A DNA stretch of 9,920 nt, from positions 1 to 9,920 of the forward strand of contig JAEZZM010000007.1 in assembly GCA_023418575.1 (NCBI GenBank), given 5' to 3'. Below, one piece after another: positions 1-7,021 of this stretch. This DNA is from Actinomycetes bacterium. Its GTDB lineage: Bacteria; Actinomycetota; Coriobacteriia; Coriobacteriales; JAEZZM01. Positions within the stretch are counted from its first letter, which is position 1, and each line of letters begins with the position of its first letter. The position numbers and the translations under genes were made by a program. The notes beneath the pieces are model-generated. The model did not search any database and was not told the origin of the DNA. It saw nothing but the letters and a program-made list of their open reading frames with translations.

Positions 1-37
1 TTAGTGCAGTTTTAGTACCTTAATAGAAAGGCATTTC

Positions 38-1198
38 ATGGATAGAGAGATTAAGCTTGAGTTTGGCTCTACATCAAGTCAATCATCTAATACGGGTGTT
101 GGCATACAAAAACAAGAGCCTCAGGGCTCTGTGCTTGCTCAAGCTCAAAATAGCAAGCCAAAAACCATGGAGATCAAGCTTAGTCCAGAAGAGCAGGAAC
201 AAGTCACAAGCTTTGCTCAAACCATAGATCTTCATGACACAAATTCAATTTTGCAGTATGGCGTTGGAGCACAAAATCAAATTGCTCAGTTTTCCGATAA
301 AACCTTGGCCTCGGTACGCACTAAAGATCTTGGAGAGGTGGGTAATCTTTTAAGTTCTGTGGTAACTGAGCTTAAAGGCTTTGAAGATGAAGAAGAGAAT
401 AAGGGAATATTAGGCTTCTTTAAAAAAGCGGGCAATAAAGCACTGAGCTTAAAGACTAAGTATGATCATGCTGAGAAAAACATTGATATTATTTCAGAAA
501 ATCTAGAATCACATCAACTTGAGTTAATGAAAGATGTTGCACGCCTAGATGAAATGTATCAGCTTAATGAATCATACTTTAAAGAACTTTCAATGTATAT
601 TCTTGCGGGTAAAGAGCGTTTAGACCAAGCAAGAAACTCTGAGCTTGTAAGCTTGCAGCAGCGCGCACAGGAAAGTGGCCTTGCTGCTGACGCCCAGGCG
701 GTAAATGATTTCCAGTCTGCAATTACGCGCTTTGAGAAAAAGGTTCATGATCTTGAACTTACCCGTATGGTTTGCTTGCAGATGGCTCCTCAAATTCGTA
801 TGATCCAAGCCTCTGACTCTGTCATGATTGAAAAGATTCAATCCACCATTGTGAATACCATTCCCCTGTGGAAAACGCAGATGTCTTTATCGCTCGCTTC
901 TTTACATACAGCCCAAGCTGCAAAATCTCAAGCGGAAGTTACGGAATTTACCAACAAGCTTTTGCAGAAAAATGCTGAGGATTTGCACATGGCAACTGTT
1001 GAAACTGCTAAGGCCTCAGAGCGAGGTATTGTTGATATTGAAACCTTGCGCTCAACAAATGAGCATCTTATAGCAGCGCTGTCTGAAGTTAGAGATATTC
1101 AAATTGAAGGGCATAGGCAACGTGAGCAGGCCTCAGGCGAGCTTTTGCGTCTTGAAGCAGAGCTTAAGCAAGGACTCTTAGATATTGCTGGTAGATAA
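38..1198 (+). CDS. telA: TelA/KlaA-family toxic anion resistance protein
   Basis: A 386-residue soluble protein with no signal peptide or membrane segment. It shows the TelA-family (toxic anion resistance) pattern through most of its length. Residues about 73-114 include YGVGAQNQIAQFSD and VRTKDLGEVG. Residues 127-193 hold FFKKAGNK, KYDHAEKNID and the SYFKELSMYILAGKERL block. Residues 250-280 hold APQIRMIQASD and KIQSTIVNTIPLWK, and residues 328-380 hold ERGIVDIETL followed by a charged helix. The protein is predicted to be largely alpha-helical and coiled-coil. The first 45 residues are polar, Q/S-rich and probably disordered. The family was named from plasmid-borne tellurite resistance, but its biochemical role is unsettled and chromosomal copies are often linked to envelope stress. 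The start has an AGAAAGG ribosome site six bases upstream. pstS begins 19 bases after the stop, suggesting co-transcription. Family assignment is secure; the function is not. Confidence 0.9.
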   Translation: MDREIKLEFGSTSSQSSNTGVGIQKQEPQGSVLAQAQNSKPKTMEIKLSPEEQEQVTSFAQTIDLHDTNSILQYGVGAQNQIAQFSDKTLASVRTKDLGEVGNLLSSVVTELKGFEDEEENKGILGFFKKAGNKALSLKTKYDHAEKNIDIISENLESHQLELMKDVARLDEMYQLNESYFKELSMYILAGKERLDQARNSELVSLQQRAQESGLAADAQAVNDFQSAITRFEKKVHDLELTRMVCLQMAPQIRMIQASDSVMIEKIQSTIVNTIPLWKTQMSLSLASLHTAQAAKSQAEVTEFTNKLLQKNAEDLHMATVETAKASERGIVDIETLRSTNEHLIAALSEVRDIQIEGHRQREQASGELLRLEAELKQGLLDIAGR

Positions 1199-1206
1199 GT
1201 GAGCTT

Positions 1207-1212
1207 AAGGAG
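1207..1212 (+). promoter_or_regulatory. Ribosome binding site fixing the TTG start of pstS
   Basis: AAGGAG lies five bases before TTG at 1218. An in-frame stop (TAA at 1206-1208) lies just upstream, and no in-frame ATG precedes the signal peptide. TTG is therefore the only sensible start that keeps the export signal. Confidence 0.75.
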
Positions 1213-1217
1213 AGCCT

Positions 1218-2168
1218 TTGAAAACCCAGATCAAAGACTTTGTTTCAGATAGGTACCATGATTCTAAAGACCAGCAGAATTTTAGCAGGAGAACAGTGCT
1301 CAAGCTTGGTCTCAGCTACGCTTTTTTGAGCGCTCTGGGCTTATCGGCATGTAAACGAGAGCTTGCGCAAGATGCGGACTCAGGACAGCTCTTAGTTGTT
1401 GGCTCATCTGCCATGCAACCCTTGGTGGAGGTTTCTGCTGAGGAATATGCTCAGATAAAACCTGGTGTCTTTGTTACCGTTCAGGGCGGCGGCTCTGGCC
1501 AGGGACTGACCCAGGTTTATCAGGGGGCAGTTCATATTGGTAATTCCGATGTTTTTGCCGAAGAAAAAAAGATTGACCCCTCAAATCTTATTGATCACAA
1601 GATTTGTGTATCAGGTGTCGCCCTTATTTGTCATAAGGATATCAATCTTGACAGTCTGAGCATGCAAAATCTGGCTGATATTTTTACTGGAAAGATAAGA
1701 AACTGGAAAGATTTGGGTGCTCAGGATCTGCCAATAGTCCTCATAAACAGGGCAAGCGGATCAGGAACGCGCTCTGTTTTTGAGGCACAGGTTTTAAAGG
1801 GGCAGGAGGCCATGGCCTCTCAAGAGCAAGACAATAACGGTACGGTGGTACGCATGATAGCAGAGACCCCCGGTTCCATTTCTTATCTGGGCTTTGCCTA
1901 CCTTAATGACAAGGTGAAAACCCTTGCTATAGACTCTGTTAGCCCTGAAACTAAAAATGTTTGCGATAATAGCTGGCCACTCTGGTCATATTCACATATG
2001 TATACCAGTAAAAATGCAGATGAAACCACTAAAGCCTTTATGGATTTCATGATGGGAGATATTGTTCAAAAGGAGATTATCCCACAGCTGGGTTATATCT
2101 CAATTTTGGATATGAAAGTTGAAAAAGATGCCCAAGGAACTATTAAGCAGCTCGGTGATGAGGCCTAA
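1218..2168 (+). CDS. pstS: Phosphate ABC transporter substrate-binding lipoprotein PstS
   Basis: A 316-residue phosphate-binding protein of the PstS-like periplasmic-binding family. It captures phosphate outside the inner membrane and delivers it to PstC/PstA. The N-terminus has a twin-arginine motif (SRRTVLKL, residues 23-30), a hydrophobic stretch and a lipobox LSAC with the lipidated cysteine at residue 45. This predicts a Tat-exported, membrane-anchored lipoprotein rather than a free Sec-exported protein. Phosphate-site motifs of the family are visible: VGSSAMQPLVE (about 56-66), QGGGSGQG (about 89-96), IGNSDVF (about 107-113) and RASGSGTRSVFE (about 178-189). It starts at TTG with a strong ribosome site, 19 bases after the TelA gene. 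It is followed by an 88-base gap before pstC. The substrate is inferred from the motifs and the adjacent pstCAB. Confidence 0.93.
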   Translation: MKTQIKDFVSDRYHDSKDQQNFSRRTVLKLGLSYAFLSALGLSACKRELAQDADSGQLLVVGSSAMQPLVEVSAEEYAQIKPGVFVTVQGGGSGQGLTQVYQGAVHIGNSDVFAEEKKIDPSNLIDHKICVSGVALICHKDINLDSLSMQNLADIFTGKIRNWKDLGAQDLPIVLINRASGSGTRSVFEAQVLKGQEAMASQEQDNNGTVVRMIAETPGSISYLGFAYLNDKVKTLAIDSVSPETKNVCDNSWPLWSYSHMYTSKNADETTKAFMDFMMGDIVQKEIIPQLGYISILDMKVEKDAQGTIKQLGDEA

Positions 2169-2174
2169 GTATAT

Positions 2175-2180
2175 TATAAT
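2175..2180 (+). promoter_or_regulatory. Possible -10 element upstream of pstC
   Basis: An exact TATAAT lies seven bases after the pstS stop, in an AT-rich run. Seventeen bases upstream (2152-2157, inside pstS) there is no recognisable -35 hexamer. If real, the promoter would need an activator or would be weak. It could give pstCAB a second promoter separate from telA-pstS. I see no Pho box (two CTGTCAT-like repeats 11 bases apart) in the gap. Confidence 0.3.
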
Positions 2181-2207
2181 AAAGTGAGCAAATTGATAGG
2201 ATCTTTG

Positions 2208-2236
2208 AGTTCTTATGTGTAAATTAAGTTCTTATG
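2208..2236 (+). repeat. Short direct repeat in the pstS-pstC gap
   Basis: AGTTCTTATG occurs at 2208-2217 and again at 2227-2236, a 19-base period, just before the pstC ribosome site (AAAGGA, 2241-2246). The spacing does not fit a Pho box. It may be an operator for another factor, or chance in AT-rich sequence. Confidence 0.35.
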
Positions 2237-2256
2237 AGTTAAAGGATTAATGCTTA

Positions 2257-3168
2257 ATGGCACTAGCTCCTGCTTCAAAAAGCAAACTAGAAGTACTGGG
2301 AAAACTGCTTAGTGGTATTTGTGTCTTATGTACCATTAGCCTAGTATTTACCTTAATCAGCATGGTTGCCCTCCAGGGTATTTCAAGTTTTCTATCTGGC
2401 GAGGTGCGCCTCATAGATTTTTTGACTTCTACCGAGTGGAAACCAAATGTTAAAGATGCTGATGGTATGCGTCTAGCTGGCGCTTTGCCAATGATCTGTG
2501 GGTCTTTTTTAGTTACCATTATCTCCACGCTTATTGCAGCACCGCTAGCAATTGGTTCAGCTATTTACGTTGTTGAATATAAGCCTGAGTTTGGAAAGCG
2601 AATATTTCAACCAGGAATAGAGCTCTTAGTTGGTATTCCTTCTGTGGTCTACGGTCTTATCGGACTAAGTATAGTAGTTCCTTTTATGAGAAATCTTGCT
2701 GGCGGCACAGGTTATGGCATCCTTTCTGGTTCTCTTGTGCTATCAATCATGGTGCTTCCCACTATTACCTCACTTGCTATAGACGCCTTAGCTGCAGTTC
2801 CTCAAGATTACCGCCAGGGTGCACTGGCTTTGGGATCTACACGTTGGCAAATGATTTATAAGGTGGTGCTCAAGGCGGCGCTTCCTGCACTTATGACCTC
2901 AGTTATCTTAGGCATGACCCGTGCATTTGGCGAGGCTTTGGCGGTTCAGATGATTATTGGTAATGCAGCTGTAATGCCTGATGGGCTCTTTACGCCCGCT
3001 TCAACTTTAACCTCTGTGCTTACCATGGGTATGGGCAATACCGTTACGGGTAGCATAGAGCACAATTTATTATGGTCTTTAGCGCTCTTACTCTTATTAA
3101 TCTCACTGCTCTTTATATTGTTGGTAAGAGGTGTAAGTTCACGTAATTCATTGAAGGGGAGCCGATGA
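2257..3168 (+). CDS. pstC: Phosphate ABC transporter permease PstC
   Basis: A 303-residue inner-membrane permease that forms the phosphate channel with PstA. About six membrane helices are visible, the first at residues 17-40 and the last at 271-291. A periplasmic loop (about 50-72) contains the FLTSTEWKPN segment typical of PstC. The cytoplasmic coupling region is at 178-212 (AAVPQDYRQGALALGSTRWQ and the following helix), which docks onto PstB. It is followed by GMTRAFGEALAVQ with Arg222 and Glu225, the charged pair of the conserved RAxGE motif of this family. The start is ATG with AAAGGA ten bases upstream. The stop overlaps the pstA start by four bases (ATGA), which indicates translational coupling. 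Length and topology are normal. Confidence 0.95.
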   Translation: MALAPASKSKLEVLGKLLSGICVLCTISLVFTLISMVALQGISSFLSGEVRLIDFLTSTEWKPNVKDADGMRLAGALPMICGSFLVTIISTLIAAPLAIGSAIYVVEYKPEFGKRIFQPGIELLVGIPSVVYGLIGLSIVVPFMRNLAGGTGYGILSGSLVLSIMVLPTITSLAIDALAAVPQDYRQGALALGSTRWQMIYKVVLKAALPALMTSVILGMTRAFGEALAVQMIIGNAAVMPDGLFTPASTLTSVLTMGMGNTVTGSIEHNLLWSLALLLLLISLLFILLVRGVSSRNSLKGSR

Positions 3169-4061
3169 GCAAACGTGCCTCTGCACAGCGTGCCGATAAA
3201 ATAGCTGCTATCTGCCTAACGGCTATAGTGGCCTTGATATGCAGTCTCTTGGTTCTACTTGTTGGCTACATCCTTGTAAAAGGTGTGAGTCACTTAAGCC
3301 CACAGTTTTTATTTGGTAAGTCTGAAGCTTTTAGACCTGGCGGTGGTATTGGCCCTCAGCTGTTTAATTCATTTTATATACTGATCTTAACCTTGCTTAT
3401 AAGCGTTCCCTTAAGTCTTGGAGCAGCAATTTATTTAACGCAATATGCTCCTCAAAATAAGATTACAGACTTTATTAAACTTATGATAGAGACCCTAAGT
3501 TCACTACCTTCTATTGTGGTGGGACTCTTTGGTTTTTTGCTCTTTGTACTAAAATTTGGCTGGGGTTTTTCTATTCTTTCGGGTGCTTTAGCTCTCACCA
3601 TGTTTAATCTCCCCATCTTGGTGCGCGTTATGCAGCAGTCCTTAGAGGCTGTGCCTGCATATCAGCGTGATGCTGGCTTAGCCTTGGGCCTTTCTCGATG
3701 GGAGTCCTGTTTATATATTCTCTTGCCAGCAGCCTTGCCTGGAATTTTAACCGGCCTTATTTTATCGGCTGGACGAGTTTTTGGAGAGGCGGCAGCTCTT
3801 ATTTTTACAGCAGGTCAGTCTGCTCCACTCTTAGACTTTAGCAATTTTGATATTTTCTCACCATCTTGTCCTTGGAATATCATGAGACCAGCTGAAACCT
3901 TGGCGGTGCATATTTGGAAAGTGAACTCTGAGGGTCTCATCCCTGATCTTGATATTGTTTCTGATGGTACGGCAGCTGTCTTAATGCTCTGTATTTTGTT
4001 TTTCAATCTTGGCGCTCGTGCCCTTGGTAAGCGTTTGCAAAAGAAAGTAACTGCTGAATAA
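3165..4061 (+). CDS. pstA: Phosphate ABC transporter permease PstA
   Basis: A 298-residue inner-membrane permease, the partner of PstC. The first helix is at residues 12-38. It is followed by the PstA-typical FRPGGGIGPQLFNSFYIL segment (56-73) and further helices up to 270-287. The coupling region LEAVPAYQRDAGLALGLSRWE (160-180) contacts PstB. The later SAGRVFGEAAAL (201-212) carries Arg204 and Glu208, matching the RAxGE motif seen in PstC. The start overlaps the pstC stop by four bases, with AAGGGGAG just upstream. The stop overlaps the next possible ATG by one base (TAATG at 4059-4063). Nothing is missing or unusual. Confidence 0.95.
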   Translation: MSKRASAQRADKIAAICLTAIVALICSLLVLLVGYILVKGVSHLSPQFLFGKSEAFRPGGGIGPQLFNSFYILILTLLISVPLSLGAAIYLTQYAPQNKITDFIKLMIETLSSLPSIVVGLFGFLLFVLKFGWGFSILSGALALTMFNLPILVRVMQQSLEAVPAYQRDAGLALGLSRWESCLYILLPAALPGILTGLILSAGRVFGEAAALIFTAGQSAPLLDFSNFDIFSPSCPWNIMRPAETLAVHIWKVNSEGLIPDLDIVSDGTAAVLMLCILFFNLGARALGKRLQKKVTAE

Positions 4062-4063
4062 TG

Positions 4064-4069
4064 AAGAGG
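4064..4069 (+). promoter_or_regulatory. Ribosome binding site favouring the internal pstB start
   Basis: AAGAGG lies six bases before ATG at 4076. The in-frame ATG at 4061, overlapping the pstA stop, has no comparable site at normal spacing. The start at 4076 is therefore preferred. Coupled re-initiation at 4061 would add only five residues (MKRLD) and cannot be excluded. Confidence 0.55.
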
Positions 4070-4075
4070 CTTGAT

Positions 4076-4876
4076 ATGGCTAAAAACGCAGAAGATCAGA
4101 CTAAGCTAAAAGCAGATAAGGCTATTTTGGAAACCAAGGATTTAAAGCTTTGGTATAACAATAAAGCTAAACAAGCCCTCAAGGGTATTAGTTTGCGTTT
4201 TTATGAGCAAGAGATTACTGCTCTTATTGGCCCTTCCGGCTGCGGTAAATCTACCTACCTACGCTGTCTTAATCTTATGAATCTAGAAATTCCAGGCTGC
4301 AGCTTTGAGGGGGAGATTTTATACCGCTCTAAAGACATTAATAATGGGCAAACTAATGTATATGAGTTAAGAACCCATATTGGAATGGTATTTCAGCAGC
4401 CAAATCCTTTCCAAAAAAGCATTTACGATAATATCGTTTTCGCACCAAAACGCCATGGTATTAAAGACAAGTCATATCTTGATGAGCTCGTTGAAAGTTC
4501 CTTAAAAAAGGCAGCCTTATGGGATGAGGTTAAGCATAAACTTAATAAGTCAGCTCTAGCTCTTTCTGGTGGACAGCAACAGCGATTATGTATTGCACGA
4601 ACTATTGCCATGAAGCCTGAGCTTATTTTGCTTGATGAGCCCTGTTCAGCTCTCGATCCCATATCAACAGCCAAGATTGAAGAGCTTTTTTTAGATCTTA
4701 AGAAAGATTTCTGTCTTATCGCGGTTACTCACAATATGGAGCAGGCTCGTCGTGTTGCCGATAAAACCGCCTTTTTCTTATCAGGAGAGATGATAGAGTG
4801 TGACAGTACCTCTAAAATCTTTACTGATCCTCAAGACCAGCGTCTCCATGATTATCTCACCGGACGCTTTGGTTAG
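4076..4876 (+). CDS. pstB: Phosphate ABC transporter ATP-binding protein PstB
   Basis: The cytoplasmic ATPase that powers phosphate import through PstCA; 266 residues from this start (271 from ATG 4061). All nucleotide-binding motifs are intact, numbered from this start: Walker A GPSGCGKST (52-60), Q-loop VFQQPNPF (105-112), signature LSGGQQQRLCIAR (163-175), Walker B LILLDEP (183-189) with Asp187 and Glu188, D-loop SALDP, and the H-loop histidine in AVTHN (His219). The NPF after the Q-loop and the ECDSTSKIFTDP C-terminal segment are typical of PstB within the ABC ATPases. It is the last gene of the block; no phoU follows, and the next gene belongs to another pathway. Confidence 0.95.
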   Translation: MAKNAEDQTKLKADKAILETKDLKLWYNNKAKQALKGISLRFYEQEITALIGPSGCGKSTYLRCLNLMNLEIPGCSFEGEILYRSKDINNGQTNVYELRTHIGMVFQQPNPFQKSIYDNIVFAPKRHGIKDKSYLDELVESSLKKAALWDEVKHKLNKSALALSGGQQQRLCIARTIAMKPELILLDEPCSALDPISTAKIEELFLDLKKDFCLIAVTHNMEQARRVADKTAFFLSGEMIECDSTSKIFTDPQDQRLHDYLTGRFG

Positions 4877-5007
4877 AAGTAGTTTTAAGCTTTTGTCATC
4901 TGGTAGTAGCAATTAAAACCGTTTACTTCAAAATATAAGCCATCTACAGAATGCTTTTAAAGAATCTAATCTTGTGAGCACTTTCTTGTTATTCTGAAAT
5001 TGTGACT

Positions 5008-5037
5008 TTGTGATCTAGGTCACATTTTTGGGATAAT
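5008..5037 (+). promoter_or_regulatory. Candidate sigma-70 promoter of the ech operon
   Basis: TTGTGA (5008-5013) could act as -35 and GATAAT (5032-5037, five of six bases match TATAAT) as -10, with an 18-base spacer. Transcription would start near 5043-5045. An overlapping alternative -10 is TATAAG at 5039-5044, without a good -35. In either case the CRP-type palindrome sits on top of the -35 region. Confidence 0.4.
5009..5024 (+). promoter_or_regulatory. CRP/FNR-family operator (CRP-type palindrome)
   Basis: TGTGATCTAGGTCACA has both perfect CRP half-sites (TGTGA and TCACA) six bases apart. The centre differs from a perfect palindrome at one base pair. The 3' flank TTT also matches the consensus. 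The site lies about 40 bases upstream of the first hydrogenase gene. It suggests control by a cAMP-CRP-like regulator in response to carbon or energy state. The half-sites do not match the FNR form (TTGAT...ATCAA). Confidence 0.75.
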
Positions 5038-5047
5038 TTATAAGAGT

Positions 5048-5057
5048 AAAGGGGGAG
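5048..5057 (+). promoter_or_regulatory. Strong ribosome binding site before the TTG start of echA
   Basis: AAAGGGGGAG ends five bases before TTG at 5063. The protein begins directly with a hydrophobic helix at this TTG and no ATG lies nearby, so the site decides the start. Confidence 0.7.
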
Positions 5058-5062
5058 TAGAT

Positions 5063-7012
5063 TTGGCTCTAATTGCTGTTTTAATAATTGTGCCTCTACT
5101 ATTTGCCTTTGCACAATTAGCTGCAAAAACGGATAATCTAAGAAAACTATTGACCTATAGTGGTGCTGGGCTTACTGCTTTGGCCTCAGCTTTTGTTGCG
5201 CTTTCTTATCTGGGTACAACTCAGGTTCATTACTTCAACTTTAATGGGCATATCATCTCTTATCTGCTCTTGATTATAGACATGATTTTGAGCGTAGTTG
5301 TTATTTTATATGCACTCCGTTATGCACGAATTTTGCCTATTATTTTAGTGGCTATCCAGCTCTTGCTTGTCTTATCCTATGAGTTTGTTCTCAAAGAGAA
5401 GCTTCATATATCTGCACCCTTATATATTGATGCGCTTTCAGTCATTCTTATTCTCATTGTTGGCTTTATTGGATCTGCCCTTGCAGTATATTCATTAGGT
5501 TATATGAAAGATCACGTAAGTCATCATCCAGAACAAGAAGACAGACGGCCCTTTTTTATGTTTTTAATTTTTGTCTTTTTGTCAGCCATGTTTATGATTG
5601 CCTGCGCCAATGATTTTATGTGGCTCTTTACAGCTTGGGAAGTAACTACCGTTGCTTCTTTTTTGCTCATTGCCTATACCAAAGAAGAGCGGGCTGTTAA
5701 TAATGCATTCAGGCAAATTATTCTCAATACCCTGGGAGGAATAGCTCTTATTGTTGGTATAGCGGGATTTGCCTGCCTTGCTCGCGTAGGCAGCTTTGAT
5801 GCCCTCTATGCTCACAAAGGTCAGTTTATAAGCAGTCTGGGCTTTACCTTACCTCTCTTATGTTTTGTAATTGCGGGTATTGTTAAGGCTGCACAGCTGC
5901 CATTTCAGTCTTGGCTTTTGGGTGCCATGATGGCTCCCACCCCAGTATCTGCACTACTACATTCCTCAACCATGGTTAAGGCCGGTGTCTTTTTGGTGCT
6001 TAAGCTCTCACCTCTTTTGGGAATGCTCAGCCTTGCAGGTTGGACGGCCATGTTTATTGGTGGTTTTAGCTTCTTAGTGTGCTCAGTCTTAGCTATCTCA
6101 CAATCCAATGGTAAGCTTGTTTTGGCATATTCTACTATTGCAAATCTTGGTCTTATCATAGCTTGTGCAGGTCTTGGAACCCCTGCTGCTCTCTGGGCTG
6201 GTATCTTCTTGATGATATTTCATGCTGTATCTAAATCACTGCTCTTTATTTGTGTGGGTAGTGCAGAGCATCAAATTGGTTCGCGCGATATTGAGCATAT
6301 GGACGGCCTGTTTGCTCGGCTTCCCAAACTTGCACTATGTATGATCATAGGTATCTTTGGTATGTTTGTGGCTCCCTTTGGCATGCTTGTTTCTAAATGG
6401 GCAGCTCTCGAGTCATTTATTACCAGCAAAAATATAATGCTTATCATATTCTTGCTCTTTGGTTCAGCAGCCACCTTCTTTTTCTGGGTTAAGTGGCTTG
6501 CAAAACTTTGTAAAGTTGCTGCTAATCAAAAAGAATCACATGAGGATAAGATACATAACAGTGAGTGGTTGGCTATCTATTTGTGTGCTGCTCTAACTAT
6601 CTTGCTCATGATCTTTGTGCCTCTTGTTTCTAAATATGCAGTTCTTCCATATCTAGTCTGGTCAAGTTCTAAGCTTCCTGAGCTTTTAATTAAAGATAGC
6701 TCGCTTTATGTAATGATTGCCATGCTTATCTTTTTGGCAGGAGCTCTTTATGTTCTCTCCAAGCGTCCCTCAAAAGCTCGCAAGGTAGCAATCTATATGG
6801 CCGGAGAAAATATGGGTGACGACCTGCATTTTAGAGGCTCTATGCAAAGACCGGTAGAGCTTTCTGCTCGAAATTGGTATTTGGAAGAGTTTATTAACGA
6901 AAAAAGACTGAGCCTTGCAGCTAATCTTATTGCTGCTCTTGGAATTGCTCTTGGCCTTATTATTGCTTGTGCAGCCTTGTTCTCAGTTGCTTTTCTTCTT
7001 ATGAGCTTGTAG
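5063..7012 (+). CDS. echA: Ech-type hydrogenase ion-translocating subunit (NuoL/M-like)
   Basis: A 649-residue polytopic membrane protein of the NuoL/NuoM/Mrp antiporter family, with roughly 15-16 hydrophobic helices. In Ech hydrogenase this subunit moves H+ or Na+, driven by electron flow from ferredoxin to protons. The conserved charged residues of the ion path are present: Glu193 (AWEVTTVASFLLI), Lys275 (GIVKAAQLPFQSWLL), His300 and Lys306 (LHSSTMVKAGVFL), and His387 and Lys391 (HAVSKSLLF). A polar loop near residues 488-505 precedes further C-terminal helices. A soluble segment (about 575-615, including MAGENMGDDLHFRG) comes before the last helix. The length is close to that of EchA, and much shorter than CooM of CO-linked hydrogenases. 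The gene starts at TTG with a very strong ribosome site and heads the operon, with echB following directly. The family is certain; the Ech subtype rests on gene order. Confidence 0.9.
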   Translation: MALIAVLIIVPLLFAFAQLAAKTDNLRKLLTYSGAGLTALASAFVALSYLGTTQVHYFNFNGHIISYLLLIIDMILSVVVILYALRYARILPIILVAIQLLLVLSYEFVLKEKLHISAPLYIDALSVILILIVGFIGSALAVYSLGYMKDHVSHHPEQEDRRPFFMFLIFVFLSAMFMIACANDFMWLFTAWEVTTVASFLLIAYTKEERAVNNAFRQIILNTLGGIALIVGIAGFACLARVGSFDALYAHKGQFISSLGFTLPLLCFVIAGIVKAAQLPFQSWLLGAMMAPTPVSALLHSSTMVKAGVFLVLKLSPLLGMLSLAGWTAMFIGGFSFLVCSVLAISQSNGKLVLAYSTIANLGLIIACAGLGTPAALWAGIFLMIFHAVSKSLLFICVGSAEHQIGSRDIEHMDGLFARLPKLALCMIIGIFGMFVAPFGMLVSKWAALESFITSKNIMLIIFLLFGSAATFFFWVKWLAKLCKVAANQKESHEDKIHNSEWLAIYLCAALTILLMIFVPLVSKYAVLPYLVWSSSKLPELLIKDSSLYVMIAMLIFLAGALYVLSKRPSKARKVAIYMAGENMGDDLHFRGSMQRPVELSARNWYLEEFINEKRLSLAANLIAALGIALGLIIACAALFSVAFLLMSL

Positions 7013-7016
7013 GTGA
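7011..7016 (+). promoter_or_regulatory. Ribosome binding site favouring the GTG 7022 start of echB
   Basis: AGGTGA overlaps the echA stop (TAG 7010-7012) and lies five bases before GTG at 7022. The earlier in-frame GTG at 7013 directly abuts the stop but has no ribosome site upstream. Confidence 0.5.
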
Positions 7017-7021
7017 TAGCT

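Larger units (their letters stand above)
4877..5062 (+). other. Intergenic region between pst and hydrogenase operons
   Basis: A 186-base, AT-rich non-coding gap. The first 120 bases hold only weak inverted repeats: GTTTTAA 4882-4888 with TTAAAAC 4913-4919, and CAGAAT 4947-4952 with ATTCTG 4991-4996. Neither has a GC-rich stem or a following T-run, so I do not call a terminator. The last 60 bases hold the CRP-type palindrome, a candidate -10 element and the ribosome site of the hydrogenase operon. Confidence 0.7.

Noticed and set aside
1..37. End of an upstream gene or promoter before the TelA gene
   Set aside because: The 37 bases contain only the ribosome site that I can support; too little sequence is visible to call anything else.
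2247..2528. Minus-strand open frame opposite pstC
   Set aside because: It is antisense to a well-supported permease gene, with no ribosome site or recognisable product.
4882..4919. Inverted repeat GTTTTAA / TTAAAAC after pstB as a terminator
   Set aside because: The stem is seven AT-rich pairs with a 24-base loop and no T-run follows, so it would not be stable.
4947..4996. Inverted repeat CAGAAT / ATTCTG in the pst-ech gap
   Set aside because: Six base pairs around a 38-base loop is expected by chance in sequence of this composition.
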